Source: Zingiber officinale
Taxonomy: Eukaryota > Streptophyta > Magnoliopsida > Zingiberales > Zingiberaceae
Assembly: GCF_018446385.1 (NCBI RefSeq)
Contig: NC_056001.1
Coordinates: 9,294,672-9,358,671, forward strand
Direction of reading: 5' to 3'
Length of the DNA stretch: 64,000 nt
This document shows positions 34,101 to 46,200 of the stretch, piece by piece (position 1 is the stretch's first letter; each line of letters opens with the position of its first letter). The notes beneath the pieces were generated by a model. It searched no databases, was not told the DNA's origin, and saw only the letters and a program-made list of their open reading frames with translations. The position numbers were made by a program, and so were the translations under genes.

Positions 34101-37100
34101 CTCTTAGAATACAGGCAGAGCAATTCACTTAAAAATATCACAAAAGTGATAAATATATTAAGTAGAAGTTGTGTGAAAGATAGAGCAATATAGCTAAACA
34201 AAATTAGGCATGCTCTGTGGATCAAACTTTGTACTTTGGGCAGTAAAGAAATAACTCAAACAAAAGAGTTAATAACGTTTGAGTTAATAACATAAGGGAG
34301 TTTACATAAAAATACTACATATAATCTGGTCTACAGTGCACTTTGTATTAGGCAAAAATTTTAGATAAAGGTAAAAAAGAAATAGGAAGACAGCTTATCT
34401 GGAACATGGTTTTTAAAACAACTAGTATCACAAAAGTAAAGTGATGTGGAAATAAAACAGACTCATAGTAAGCAACAATATCTCACCTGAATTGTTTGGC
34501 GATGTTGCTTGTAGATATCTATCTTAACTGTTGATTTCTTCAAATCTGGTTCGTCGCTCTTCGTCACAGTATAGTGTAGGTGTTCCTAAGGCATTGATGT
34601 TAATGGTAAAACAAGTCCTAGTCAGAACATATTTCATAAGTACTCATCTCAAATATAGTGTCAATAAAAAACAAGAGACAATTTTGTCAGGGAAGACTAA
34701 AAATTTCAAATTAATTAATTAAATCTCATTGAATGCTCGAACGATTAGAATGACCTATTACCAAGGTTGTCAAATTGGGATTCATATGTTTTAATCATGA
34801 ATTACCAGATTAGATTAAAAAAATCAACATAGATAAAAAATTTCTATCTTACTTGGAACAATTTTTACATCTACAATAAAAAATACTGTAATATTCTATT
34901 ATCAATGGAGCACATTGATCATGATTCATAACAAAAAAAATGCAGGAAAGAAATGAAATGGACGGCAAGACATTTCATCACTTATATGATATATTAGTCA
35001 TGCCTCATAATAACCATAATTTTAACATTTCATTAAAAAAATAATTTGAATTCACTAAGTTTCCTGATAGTGTATCAAATTTGACAAAGTTTCACGCCAG
35101 TATGTTACCAGTGCATGAAGGGCTACTAATGTTCCATAATATCTACTTTAGAAATTTGACAAAGTTTCATCCTTATTTGAAGGGAGAAAATAAAAAAGAA
35201 AAGACAACGGTAATGAAAGATAAAAATTGAATAGCAAAGTATGAGAAGAGAACAACCTTGTATTCTAATGCATTGATCCCCTTGCAAACAAAGTCAAATA
35301 ATGTCTTAAGATTCTCTGGGCTAGGTGCAGTGACAAATATATTTGAGTATCTGATGAAGGGAACATGTATAAGTTAATAAAGAACAGTATACGAGCAATA
35401 GATGGAGCATAATGAATCACAAGTAGGTAACCCTGCAGCAACAGCTCCAGCAATAGCAAGTCCCAGAGCAGCAGATTTTCCACGTCCACGGGCAGCAATC
35501 AAGGCAACGGTACTGCGTAATGTTTTGTCCAGAATTGCATCAAGAAATGTGACAACAGCTTTACCCTGTATAATTAATGTTAGAATTTACGTCAAACTGT
35601 CGCAGATGCTTTCTCCACTTGATATCAAGTACAAGATAGTGTTTAGGAATTTATCTAAGCAGATCCAAAATAACCTGGTCCATTGTGCAACACTTCCCAA
35701 TAAGTGGGCCCACAGGAAAATCATCATGAAATTGATCTTTGAGGTTCTTTAATTCTCGCTCCCTTTCTGATAAGCCTTCAGCATCCTTCAGCAATAAGGA
35801 AAATATGTCATAATAAGGAGATGCAACAAAAAGTAAAAATTTAAAAATGCTTATCGACTGGCACAAATAATACCATGCAAAATATTACCTCTTAGCAAAT
35901 GGAAATAGAAACTAGTAAAAATCATTAAACAAGCATGGAGAAAGTGATGAGCAAAGATTAATGAAATACTACCTCCATTATTGATACAGGTTGAACTGAT
36001 CTCGTATGAGAGGATATTGGCAAAATGTTAAGCTCGTCATCCATTACAACACACGCCTTACACGAGGCAACAGATAAAAGGAATCGTTCATTAAATCGAG
36101 CAACAGCATGAGAATGAGACTCTGTTCGGAATCTTTCATGCACATCCTGAAACCGAGAGGAGAATTCAGAAAAAATGCATAACACATTATTAATATGTCA
36201 AAAACTAATCCCCACAGAACAGTAAATTAAGTTAAATGACTGCAAAGCTCCATAGAGCCATGAACTTGCAATAATAACAGTAGAGAAATCACAATGGATG
36301 TAAACACAGAATGCAATTAATATAACAAAACTCATCACTATAAAGCAGTAAATTAAGTTAATATAAGTGCAGAGTTCCATGGAGCCAAGAGCTCACTATC
36401 AATACTTACTAATGTTGTATCATGCCAAAGTATAAAAGGAAAGAAAAATTGTGATCATGCATATAGCAGACATCCTGATTGGAGTGCCAAAGAAGAAAAA
36501 AAGGCCTTGATCTAATTAGAAGGCAGCAGATTACCATGACGATGGTGTAGAGGCTAGTAAGAGAAGAAAGAGAACGGAGCAACAAAATTACAAGCCCACC
36601 GCCCTCAACTGTCTCAATAGTCCTTGCTAGAAGATTGGGCGTCAATGCCTCAAAGTCCTGAAAATAATGGTCGGTCATTGTGTAGAAGAAATAGCTAAAA
36701 GGGAAGGACAAAAAGAGCTTGCTGGTTATAGCACCAACTAAGTACTAATGATTTACAGCAACAAACCTGTAAAATGCACATCCCAAATGTATTTCCAAGA
36801 ATTCTTTCTGAATCTCTATACAAGCAATATGTTAAATTTCCACTTTCAACAAAAAGAGAAAAAGGATCCACTTTCTCAGGATCAAGCAATCCCCTTTGCA
36901 GCAGCTTCTTTATCTGCTTTGAGCGCTTTTTCTTATGACTATATAACACAATATGATATTCAGAAGGGACTAAAATGCCAAATAGTTGAAGAGAAAAGGA
37001 TATGAAAGATTTTTTATTATAACATAAATGAAAGAGAAAAAGTTTGACTCTGAATAGCAAATTTCCCTGTAAAAATTATGATACCTACTATGAGATTTAA

Positions 37101-38076
37101 CTAAGCAAACTACTATATAATCTAAACTCCAAAATCATTGATCTCGAATTTCCCTCTTTTTTTTTGCAAAATGATCAAATTATAATTAAAAGACTCTAAG
37201 ATTGTAATGTTTAATTTTAAAGTTTAAACAAGAAACGAGAATCATAAAACAACAGAACATAGTGAAGACAACAAAAATCTAAAACTAGGAGGTGCAGGGG
37301 AAAATCTTCGTCTAAACATGCATTTAACAAAGTTTTGTGATAATAGAATTCACTTTCCAGCAGTTCTTAGTTGTATTGGCACATGATGCATAAATATATA
37401 TATATAAAGACTCATTACATGAACAAGCAGAAGCAAAAGTATGATGCGTATGAACTAAATAAAAGTTGGCACCTGCTTAGCTCAAGCTTATCTTTGTAAC
37501 ACCAAAGCACTGTCGGGCGTGACTTCACAACTGCCTTGCTTAGCATATAATGCAGGTTCACAATCTGGATATATTGAAGATTAGTCATAAAGAGGTAATG
37601 CAAAAATAAGCACAAAGAAATAAGTTTTTTTTAAATATACATGCATTATGTGTGTTTGTGTTTAAGAAGAAAACTATACACTGTCATTTAATGACTGTTT
37701 CGCTTTGTTTTCCAACCCAAAAAAATCCAGTATGCTTGCTAGATATAATCAACTATGAGATGTCTCTGAGCATAATTACAAATATACAAGGTACAAGGCA
37801 GCTATCATCAACCGTTCATTAAATCAACGCTAACAAAAACAATGTGAGTCCTAAAAAGTAAGGGTTTGCTGTGTGGATCGGATTCCGCAGTGTAAAGCGA
37901 TGTCGATACTATCATTAATAAAACAATAGAAGATTAATTGAGCAAGACTGCGAGAGTAAGATGAAATTTGCCTGATCACGGGACTTGTCTCCCACAATTA
38001 TCAACATGGAACGATGCCTGAGTTTGACCCCATTCTCGATTAGCGTGCGTATACGGTCGTCCACCTTCTTCCTCAT
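25163..38076 (-). CDS. NAT10: RNA cytidine acetyltransferase (NAT10/Kre33/TmcA family), 26 exons
   Basis: The enzyme makes N4-acetylcytidine in 18S rRNA and some tRNAs, using acetyl-CoA and ATP; it acts in the nucleolus and in ribosome assembly. Joined exons give 1,029 codons, close to the roughly 1,025 of the human protein, all in phase. Exons: 38076-37972, 37564-37473, 36938-36767, 36657-36535, 36146-35973, 35785-35675, 35565-35432, 35350-35257, 34585-34487, 34081-33945, 33737-33640, 32801-32678, 32607-32520, 32442-32343, 32257-32205, 30481-30305, 30223-30186, 28517-28427, 28174-27995, 27902-27794, 27706-27637, 27549-27402, 26738-26610, 26515-26393, 25554-25489, 25417-25163. Walker A is ARGRGKSAALG (K289). 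Walker B is VVDEAAA (387-390). The acetyl-CoA motif is RIVRIAVHPSALRLGYGS (615-632). A conserved GVSFGLTLDLFRFWRKHNF follows, and the tail is Lys-rich (nucleolar). Start MRKKVDDRIRTLIENGVKLR matches family N termini as I recall them. The first intron has a GC donor; introns 15 and 17 hold insertions. Confidence 0.95.
29116..29785. mobile_element. Probable 670-bp insertion in NAT10 intron 17
   Basis: The 10-mer ACTGTGCAGA occurs at both edges (29106-29115 and 29786-29795), like a target-site duplication. The inside is less AT-rich than the intron around it. It holds diverged internal repeats of about 60-70 bp carrying GGAGACCTTCTCGTGAG/GGAGATCTTCTCACAA-type words. No clear terminal inverted repeats or coding domain is seen. 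It could be a Mutator-like or unclassified non-autonomous element, or a chance direct repeat. Confidence 0.4.
30906..31973. mobile_element. hAT-like non-autonomous element in NAT10 intron 15
   Basis: The 8-bp GTCTTGAG lies directly at both edges (30898-30905 and 31974-31981), the duplication length typical of hAT transposons. The ends are imperfect inverted repeats: CAGGTATGAAATGTCGTTCTG on the left, and CAAGGTTTAAAATTTCGACC read inward from the right. The 1,068-bp body has a GC-rich part with about 2.7 copies of a 31-bp repeat (GACGCGGGACGCCTCC...) at about 31013-31095, and an AT-rich part. No transposase is encoded, so it is non-autonomous. Small ORFs here, rich in Arg and Ala, come from the GC-rich repeat. 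The intron is otherwise still spliceable by consensus. Confidence 0.8.
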
Positions 38077-38256
38077 CCTCTCGGGAAATAAGAATAAGAG
38101 AAGTAATGATTCCCCTTCTGTCTTCCCAGTTGTTTTAAAACGTGCTTCGCAGGGTGCAGATGCGGTCGTCCACCTTCGCCTCCCCCGCCACTCGCCTGCT
38201 AGGGTTTATGCGGTTTATGCGTCCGCTTCGCCTCCCCTTCCTTCGACTGGTCGGTT

Positions 38257-38265
38257 TTAGGGTTT
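38257..38265 (-). promoter_or_regulatory. Telo-box in the NAT10 promoter
   Basis: On the minus strand the 9-mer AAACCCTAA is present about 180 bp upstream of the NAT10 start. Telo-boxes are common in promoters of plant ribosomal-protein and ribosome-biogenesis genes, which fits the product's role. Matching or near-matching copies recur in the next two repeat units (near 39311-39320 and 40387-40396). Confidence 0.6.
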
Positions 38266-39132
38266 AGGCGTCCGCTTCCGGTTGTTTTATAGTAAAAATA
38301 TATATAGGGCATATTTCCATAGTATTAAAAAAAATATTTTTAAAATAAATAAGAAAAAAACAATAAAAATCTATGAGAAATGCTGTTAAGGGTGAACATT
38401 CGATTAATTTAATATTAATTTTGTATAATTTTTTATTATTATTATTTTAAACAAATTTAGTTAATTCGGTGTTAATTGAAATAACTCATCCGGTTAATTC
38501 AATTTTAGTAAAATTTTAATTTGATTCGGTTAGCCAATACTAAATCGATTTTCGGTTAATTCGATTAATTTATGGATCGAATGCTCATCCCTAACTATTA
38601 TGACAAGGTGGAAGGGTCAATCTTTCATTTGAGTTCATAGTGAGCTGCTACAGGAGTAGCCAGGAGAACCCAGAAAGAATGATTGAGAGATAAAGAGTAT
38701 AGAGAAAAATAATATAAAATAGAAAAATTAAGTGACATTCTGTTTAAATGTTTTATTAAAATGACGTCCATCTTATTCAATCTAATTATCTTTTTTATTA
38801 TATTATTCTCATTATTATCTTTCTTGTTTTTTTACTTAAATTATGAATTTAGGATGTAGTGTAAGAGCTAGATCTCAAAGTTATTATAATATGAAGAAAA
38901 TAAAGATTAAAATTTGGTCTAAATTTATGAAAAACTTTTAAATGAAATTTTTAAAATTTGAAATCGATCATTATGAATTCTATCAAATAATTAGACATAG
39001 ATTTCTAAATGAATATTGATTTAAAATATTGTATATCATGTGGTTCAACCCAAATCAAAGATTAAGAGACTTTTCAAAATTTAAAATTTAACATTCACGT
39101 TATAACAACTATGAAATTATAACTGTTACAAA

Positions 39133-39162
39133 CGTAGTTGCTATACAATTATAGCAACTACG
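39133..39162. repeat. Perfect 13-bp inverted repeat (hairpin), copy 1
   Basis: CGTAGTTGCTATA and its reverse complement flank a 4-base CAAT loop. The same hairpin recurs in the next unit of the tandem array. Confidence 0.9.
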
Positions 39163-40208
39163 ATTTCATAAATATTACGATGTAAATATTAAATCCTAAA
39201 CTTTAAGAGGTCATCACTCTTGACTTAGGTTGCTAGGGTTTAAGGTTTATGCGTCCGCTTCCCAGTTGTTTTACAGCGGCCTTCGCCTCCCCTCCCTACG
39301 ACTGGTCGGTTTTAGGGTTTAGGCGTCCGCTTCCCGTTGTTTTATAGTAAAAATATATATATGGCATATTTCCATAGTATTAAAAAAATATATTTTTAAA
39401 ACAAATAAGAAAAAAAACAATAAAAATCTATGAGAAATGCTGTTAAGGGTGAACATTCAGTTAATTCGATTAATTTAATATTAATTTTGTATAAATTTTT
39501 TTTATTATTATTTTAAACAAATTTAGTTAATTCGGTGTTAATTGAAATAACTCATTCGGTTAATTCAATTTTAGTAAAATTTTAATTTGATTCGGTTAGC
39601 CAACACTAAATTGATTTTCGGTTAATTCGATTAATTTATGGATCGAATTAATCGAATGCTCATCCCTAACTATTATGACGAGGTGGAAGGGTCAATCTTT
39701 CATTTGAGTTCATAGTGAGCTGCTACAGGAGTAGCCAGGAGAACCCAGAAAGAATGGTTGAGAGATAAAGAGTATAGAGAAAAATAATATAAAATAAAAA
39801 ATTAAGTGACATTCTGTTTGAATGTTTTATTAAAATTACGTCCATCTTATTCAATCTAATTATCTTTTTCATTATATTATTCTCATTATTATCTTTCTTA
39901 TTTTTTTTACTTAAATTATGAATTTAGGATGTAGTGTAAGAGCTACGATCTCAAAGTTATTATAATATGAAGAAAATAAAGATTAAAATTTGGTCTAAAT
40001 TTATTAAAAACCTTTAAATGAAATTTTTAAAATTTGAAATCGATCATTATGAATTCTATCAAATAATTAGACATAGATTTCTAAATGAATATTGATTTAA
40101 AATATTGTATATCATGTGATTCAACCCAAATCAAAGATTAAGAGACTTTTTAAAATTTAAAATTTAACATTCACGTTATAACAACTATGAAATTACAACT
40201 GTTACAAA

Positions 40209-40238
40209 CGTAGTTGCTATACAATTATAGCAACTACG
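40209..40238. repeat. Perfect 13-bp inverted repeat (hairpin), copy 2
   Basis: Identical stem and CAAT loop to 39133-39162, in the second array unit. No terminator or RNA gene role is implied. Confidence 0.9.
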
Positions 40239-40567
40239 ATTTCATAAATACTACGATGTAAATATTAAATCCTAAACTTTAAGAGGTCATCACTCTTGAC
40301 TTAGGTTGCTAGGGTTTAAGGTTTATGCGTCCGCTTCCTAGTTGTTTTACAGCGGCCTTCGCCTCCCCTCCCTTCGACTAGTCGGTTTTAGGGTTTAAGC
40401 GTCCGCTTCCAGTTATTTTATAGTAAAAATATATATAAGGCATATTTCCATAGTATTAAAAAAAATTATTTTTAAAACAAATAAGAAAAAAATAATAAAA
40501 ATCTATGAGAAATGCTGTTAAGGGTGAACATTCGGTTAATTCGATTAATTTAATATTAATTTTGTAT

Positions 40568-42942
40568 TGGGAACGAAACTTAACATTCTTCCTAAGTTAA
40601 ACTATATTACATAAGTTATCAAATATCTATTTTAAAATCGGCTTCCAGGTTAAACATGGCGTGACACTAGGTCTTCTTAAGTATAGGATCATCCACCACT
40701 TCCTAGACAAAACCTCACAGAAAAATTGGATATTTAACTTCTTACAGTAAACTAGGTTTAACTATAGAGACCTCAATAGAAACACATTATCGAAACATGA
40801 AATCGAAAAATAAAATTGATAACAAAAACGATAACTTAAAACCGATAACCTCTTGTGTTTGGTTTTACAAGATATATACAAAAGGATGAACTAGTCATGA
40901 TTCGGAAACTAATAATTAGTTATACCTTTCGTAGCTTATAGACCTCTTGATCTTCTATTGTATTTCTCTCCTTCTCTTGAACGTCGTGTGGGCGACGATC
41001 TTCCAAGAGGTTGTTTACCCAAGCTTCTTCCAAAGCTTCCAAGATCCGACCACAAACTTTCCTCTAAGAGATACTAAACAAGAGAGTTTTCCTTCTCTTC
41101 TTCTTCTCCTTCAAGCAATCGCCCACCAAGAGATCTCCACACCAAGATGTCGCTGGCCACCAAGAGGGAAAACAAAGGAGAAGAGAGAAAGAGCAAGGGT
41201 CGGCCATCAAGGAAGAATAGAGAGAAATAGAAGAAGTGTTATTGGGTGAGGCACCCCCTCATTCTTTTTTATATTCCTTGGTATTGGCAAAAAAGAAAGT
41301 TTTGTAAAAAAAAATAAAACTTCCTTTCTTATCATAGTATGGTCGACCACAAGCTTGTTCTCTAAGTAAGGAAATATTTTAAACAAAAATTAAAATTCTC
41401 TTTTAAAATTCCTTTTGTGGATAGTTATAAAAGGAATGTTTTATAAATTAAAATATCTCTTTTAAATCCTTTTATGTATATCTATAAAAGATAAGATTTA
41501 AAATAAAACATGGTTTCAAAAAAGGAAAGTTTTATAACAAAAATTAAAATCTTTCTTTCACATTACAAATAAGGAAAGATTTCAACTTTATCTTTTATTC
41601 TTTTGTAGAAAGTTATAAAAGGAAAGATTTTAAAATCTAAAACTCTCTTTTAAAATCAAAGGAAAGTTTTTAACAAAATAAAATTTCCTTTTATGACTAA
41701 TCTAAAAAAGGGAAGTTTTATATTAAAATCATCCTTTTAAATTCTTTTTATGGATCTCTATAAAAGGAAAGATTTTACAAAAAATAAAACTTTCTTCTTC
41801 TTGTTTGTGTGGCCGACCCCTTGCTTGGGTACCAAGCAAGGCTTGGCCGGCCCTAGCTTGGGCTCCAAGTTTAGCTTGGGCGACCCCTTGCTTGGTCTCA
41901 AAGCAAGTTTTGGCCGACCCTAACTTGGATCTTAAGAAGCTAGGCTTTGTATAAGACTTTATATAAGAGGCTACAATAGGGACCTAGAGGAGGAATTGAT
42001 TTTGGTCTCCCGATGAACTTGAGCTTCCCGTGTTCGCCTCGAACACTCAACTCAAGTTCATCAATAATAACTCATACCACTAAAGAGTTATTATTGCACT
42101 ACCGCACCAATCTCATATTACAATATGAGCTCCTTCTTATTATGAGTGTGATAGTCTCCCTGTGTTTAAGAAATTGAATGCCCACTAATTAAATGAGTTA
42201 CTGACAACTCACTTAATTAATATCTAGCTCCAAGAGTAGTACCACTCAACCTTATCGTCATGTTGGACTAAATCCACCTGTAAGGTTTACATGACAATCC
42301 TTATGAGCTCATCAAAGGGACATCATCAACCTAGATTATTAGGACACAATTTCATTCTATAATTAACAACACATCATATAAATAATATCATTTTTCAACT
42401 TATCGGATCTATTGATTTAACGAGCTAAATCACACCCTTTGATAAATTAAATAAATAAATATTAAATATGCGTGCATATTATTATATTATGATTAAGAGT
42501 ACACACTTCCATAATAACAGAGGTTTTGTTTTTTATATAGTCAGTATAAATAGAAACTACCTTAAATGGTCCTGCTCAATATACTCATAGTGTACTAGAG
42601 AAATTTATTAGTCAAGATAAACTAATACCTAATTACACTACTGTTGGGTTGCTTACCGACATAGTGTACTAGAGAAATTTATTAGTCAAGATAAACTAAT
42701 ACCTAATTACACTACAACCACTCCAATGGTTTGTCCCATTTCATCTTGGTTGTAAGCAACTGTTTATAATTTATAAGGAATTGATAACATGAACTTATGT
42801 GTGTTTCCTCGCACCATGTTATCTACAATATAAATTAAACGAACAACTACACTTACCATAAATGTAGACATTTGACCAATGTGATTCTTATTTATAAATA
42901 AATGTTTATACAAAAGCTAGACTTTTAGTATACATTCCAACA
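40568..42942. mobile_element. Long-LTR family A, truncated copy
   Basis: The right end (CTTTTAGTATACATTCCAACA) and interior match the family A solo LTR at 19318-21874, in the same orientation, but with more divergence. The left end lacks about 180 bp of the family terminus and joins the truncated tandem-array unit directly. No target duplication links the two sides (right flank CGAGG). This suggests deletion or recombination at the left edge. ORFs inside are incidental. Confidence 0.75.
42589..42716. repeat. Internal direct duplication in the truncated LTR
   Basis: A segment of about 56 bp starting ATAGTGTACTAGAGAAATTT occurs twice, separated by TGTTGGGTTGCTTACCGAC. That spacer resembles the LTR's own left terminus (TGTTGGTTGCTACTCGG), which hints at template switching or recombination between LTR copies. 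Confidence 0.75.
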
Positions 42943-43262
42943 CGAGGCACCTCAAGCCTCCATGAGGGCGCCTCCAGCCTTGCTGCGCGCACTTCTCCTC
43001 CTTTGCACTCGAGGCACCTCCAAGCTCCATGAAGGCACCTCAGGTACTGTTCATCCAAGGCACACTTTGTGTTTTTAGTCCCTGTAAAACATGTTAGTCC
43101 ACAAAATACCGACATATCCTGCAAAACAAAGTTATCACATAATAAACATAATAACAGAAATATTTTGACAGCATTCGAATTGTCCGATTCTGACTTCGGA
43201 TTTCCGACCGGAAACTCTAGGTCGAACCGACACTTACTGTTCCCACCGCGGGGAGCGCGCCC
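42943..43262. other. Unclassified repeat-like segment, left of the inverted LTR
   Basis: This segment has GC-rich edges with GAGGCACCTCAAGCCTCCAT-type repeats and an AT-rich middle. Its continuation lies right of 47069, because the LTR copy at 43263-47064 is inserted into it with a 5-bp duplication. It is probably part of an older retroelement; no coding domain is visible. Confidence 0.45.
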
Positions 43263-46200
43263 TGTTGGAGTGTATACTGAAAGCCTAAGCTTTTGTAAAC
43301 ATTTATTTTGAATAAAGAATCACATTTGGTCAAATTGTCTACATTTAGTTGTAGTTGTTCAATTAATTTATATTGTAGATAACATAGTATGTGGTGCCAC
43401 ATACAGAAGATGATGTTATCAATACCTTATAAATTATAAACAGTAGCTCACAACAAAAATAGAAAGGAATAAACCATTGGAAGGTCATAGTGTAATTAGG
43501 AATTAGTTTATCTTGACTATATAATTACACTAGTACACTTAGAGTGTATTGAGTAGGACCATTAGAGGTCGTTTCTTTTATACTGACTTTATAAAGAAAC
43601 AAATACCTCAGTTATTATGGAAGTGTATGCTCTTAATCCTAATATAATAACAAGCATATATATTTGATATTTATTTATTTAATTTATCAATGGGTGAGAT
43701 TTAGTTCGATGAATCAATAAGCCCGATAAGTTGGGAAATGATATCACGTATAGTGTGTGTTGTTGATTATAGAAGGAAACTGTGTCCTAGTAATCTAGGT
43801 TGATAATGTCCTCAAGATGAGCTCATAAAGATTGTCATATTAAACCCTGCAGGTGGACTTAGTCCGACATGACGATAAGGTTGAGTGGTACTATTCTTGA
43901 ATTAAGATATTAATTAAATGAGTTGTCAGTAACTCACTTAATTAGTGGACATTTGACATCTTAAACACAGGGAGACTAACACACTCATAATAAGAAGGAA
44001 CCCAAAAATGTAATTTGGGATTGGTGCGGTAGTTCAATAATAGTTCTCTAGTGGAATGAATTATTACTGATAAAATTAAGTTGTGTGTTCGGGGCGAATA
44101 CGGGATGCTTAATTTTATCGGGAGACCAAAACCAATTCCTTCTCTCGGTCCCTATCGTAGCCTCTTATTTATAGAGTACTATATCCACCTATACCCACCT
44201 TCTATACCCACCTAAAGGGGGCCGCCCAAGCTAGCTTGGGAATCAAGCTAGGGCCGGCCTAAGCATGGTTTATGGGTGGCCGACCCTAAGCTTGAACCCA
44301 AGCTAAAGGGGGCCGGCCTTAATAAAATTAAAAAGAATTTTAATTTTAATTTTTCTTATGTGGAAGATATAATTTATTGGAGAGAATTAAAATTAAATAT
44401 CTCTCTTAAAAGGATCTACAAAAGATTAAAAAAAGAGATTAGATCTCTTTCCTTATTTGTAGATTGGAAAGATATTTTATTTTCTCTTTGTAAAATTATT
44501 CACATGTTGAAAAATAAAATTATAGAAATTTCTTTTTAATCATGAAGGGATTTTGAAGAGAAATATTATTTTTTTAAATTTCTAAAGACAAATAAGGAAG
44601 TTTTAATTTATTGATTGAAACTTGTCTAATTTGTCTCTCTATGATGTGGTCGGGCATTATAAGTTTAATTGGGAAATTTTATTTTATTTTTCTCAATTAA
44701 TTCATGTTAAGGAAAATTAAGGAAATTTTATTGTAATTAAATTTCCTAATTTACCAAGGCTAAGGAATATAAAAGAGGGGGTTGGGGTGCCTTCAAGAGA
44801 CACAACCTCTATTATTTTTCTCCCTCTCTTATTCCTTGGTGTGGCCGGCCATCCTCTCCCTCTCTTCCTCTTTGTGGTGGCCGAAACCTCTCTCTTGCTT
44901 GGAGCTCTTGTGGTGGCCGGATACTACTTGGAGAAGAAGAAGAAGAAGGAGAGGAAGCTTGCATTCCTTGGAGCTTGGTTGGTGGTTTTCTTCATCCTTG
45001 GTAAAGCTCTTATTTTGGCCGAACCTAGCTAGGAGGAGAAGAAAGTGCTTTGGTGGTTTCTCATCTCGGAAGATCGTTGCCCACATAACGTCCGAAGTTA
45101 GAAGAGGAATACGGTAGAAGATCAAGAGGTCTTTCTAAAAGGCATAACTAGTAATTTTTCCTTTCCGCATCATACTAGTTATTTTTGGAAATAATACCTG
45201 ATCCTGTCGGGAAGCTGAGAAGACGAACCTGCCGGGATGACGTGTCTGGAAGGTTGACCGCATCCCCATGACCCGGTTGATGATCTGTCCGCTGCGTTGA
45301 CCAAGTCGTCTGAAGTCCTCCGGGCAACTGTACCTGCAGCCAGTGACCGGGTTGCCCCGGTCTCTGGTACCTCGGTGCTCGAGGCGGATCCCACAAATGC
45401 ATAAGCAGCCGCATAATAACATGATAACAAAATAAGCATGAAACGAGTGCAATGACATACCCTGGCCCAGGGGGGCGCCCTCGGATGGATCGGTGAGCTG
45501 GTCGTGGTGCTGATCGAGTCATCGTATGGTGACATAGGATCTAATGCAGCAAGGGTCCCAAGAGACGGCTCGTAGGCCGGATATGATAGCGGCTCGTAGG
45601 CCGGCACACGGCCCGTAGGCCGGATAATACAAATGACTCGCAAGCATAATAATGGTGCTAAGAATGAAACACAACGGCACGATGGCCGAATCCACATCGG
45701 CTCACAAGCCGAACATAATCTTGGCGCGAAGGCCGGAATATATAAACCTGAGCCCGTCAGATGACGGCTGCTCGGATGGTGATGACGGCTGCCCGGAGGT
45801 GTCGGTGGCTGCGGCAGTGGCTACCGGAGGTGACGGCGCTAGACGCCGGAGGTGCTGGCCGTCGGAGGCGCTGTGGCGCTGCTGGAAGAAACAGTACCTG
45901 CTGCCGGAGACGCCGCCGGAAGAGGAGGTGGCGCTGGATAGCGGGAGAGGCTGCGGTGGTCGCTACACACGACGGCGGTGGCCGCCGGACTCGGCGGCTG
46001 GACGATGTGGCTATGAGTGGCGTTGCGAGGAGGTGGAGCAGCGAAAATGTTGCTGCCAGCAGCAAAGTAGGCAGCGTCCGGAGCCCCTCGCCGGCAGTAG
46101 TGGCGCCGGCACCCGTAATACCTCGGCGGCGGAAGGGATGAAGGCTAGGAGTGGCGACACCCGTGATGTGGGCGGTGGCAGGGAAAGGCTGCATGTGGGG

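Larger units (their letters stand above)
38198..40567. repeat. Tandem array of about 1.03-1.08-kb units upstream of NAT10
   Basis: Units start with GCTAGGGTTTA at about 38198, 39231 and 40307. The first two are complete (about 1,033 and 1,076 bp) and highly similar along their length. The third is cut at 40567 by a long-LTR copy. Each carries GTCGGTTTTAGGG (GTCGG/CGG with one change in unit 3), a TTAATTCGGTTAATTC-rich part, and GAGTTCATAGTGAGCTGCTA in the first two. Unit 1 starts about 120 bp upstream of the NAT10 start codon, so the array forms the distal promoter region of that gene. No coding frame is supported. Confidence 0.88.

Noticed and set aside
44276-45125. ORFs of 80-111 codons, hydrophobic in part
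   Set aside because: They belong to the family A LTR, whose reverse-oriented copy at 19.3-21.9 kb shows the same DNA in a non-coding context.
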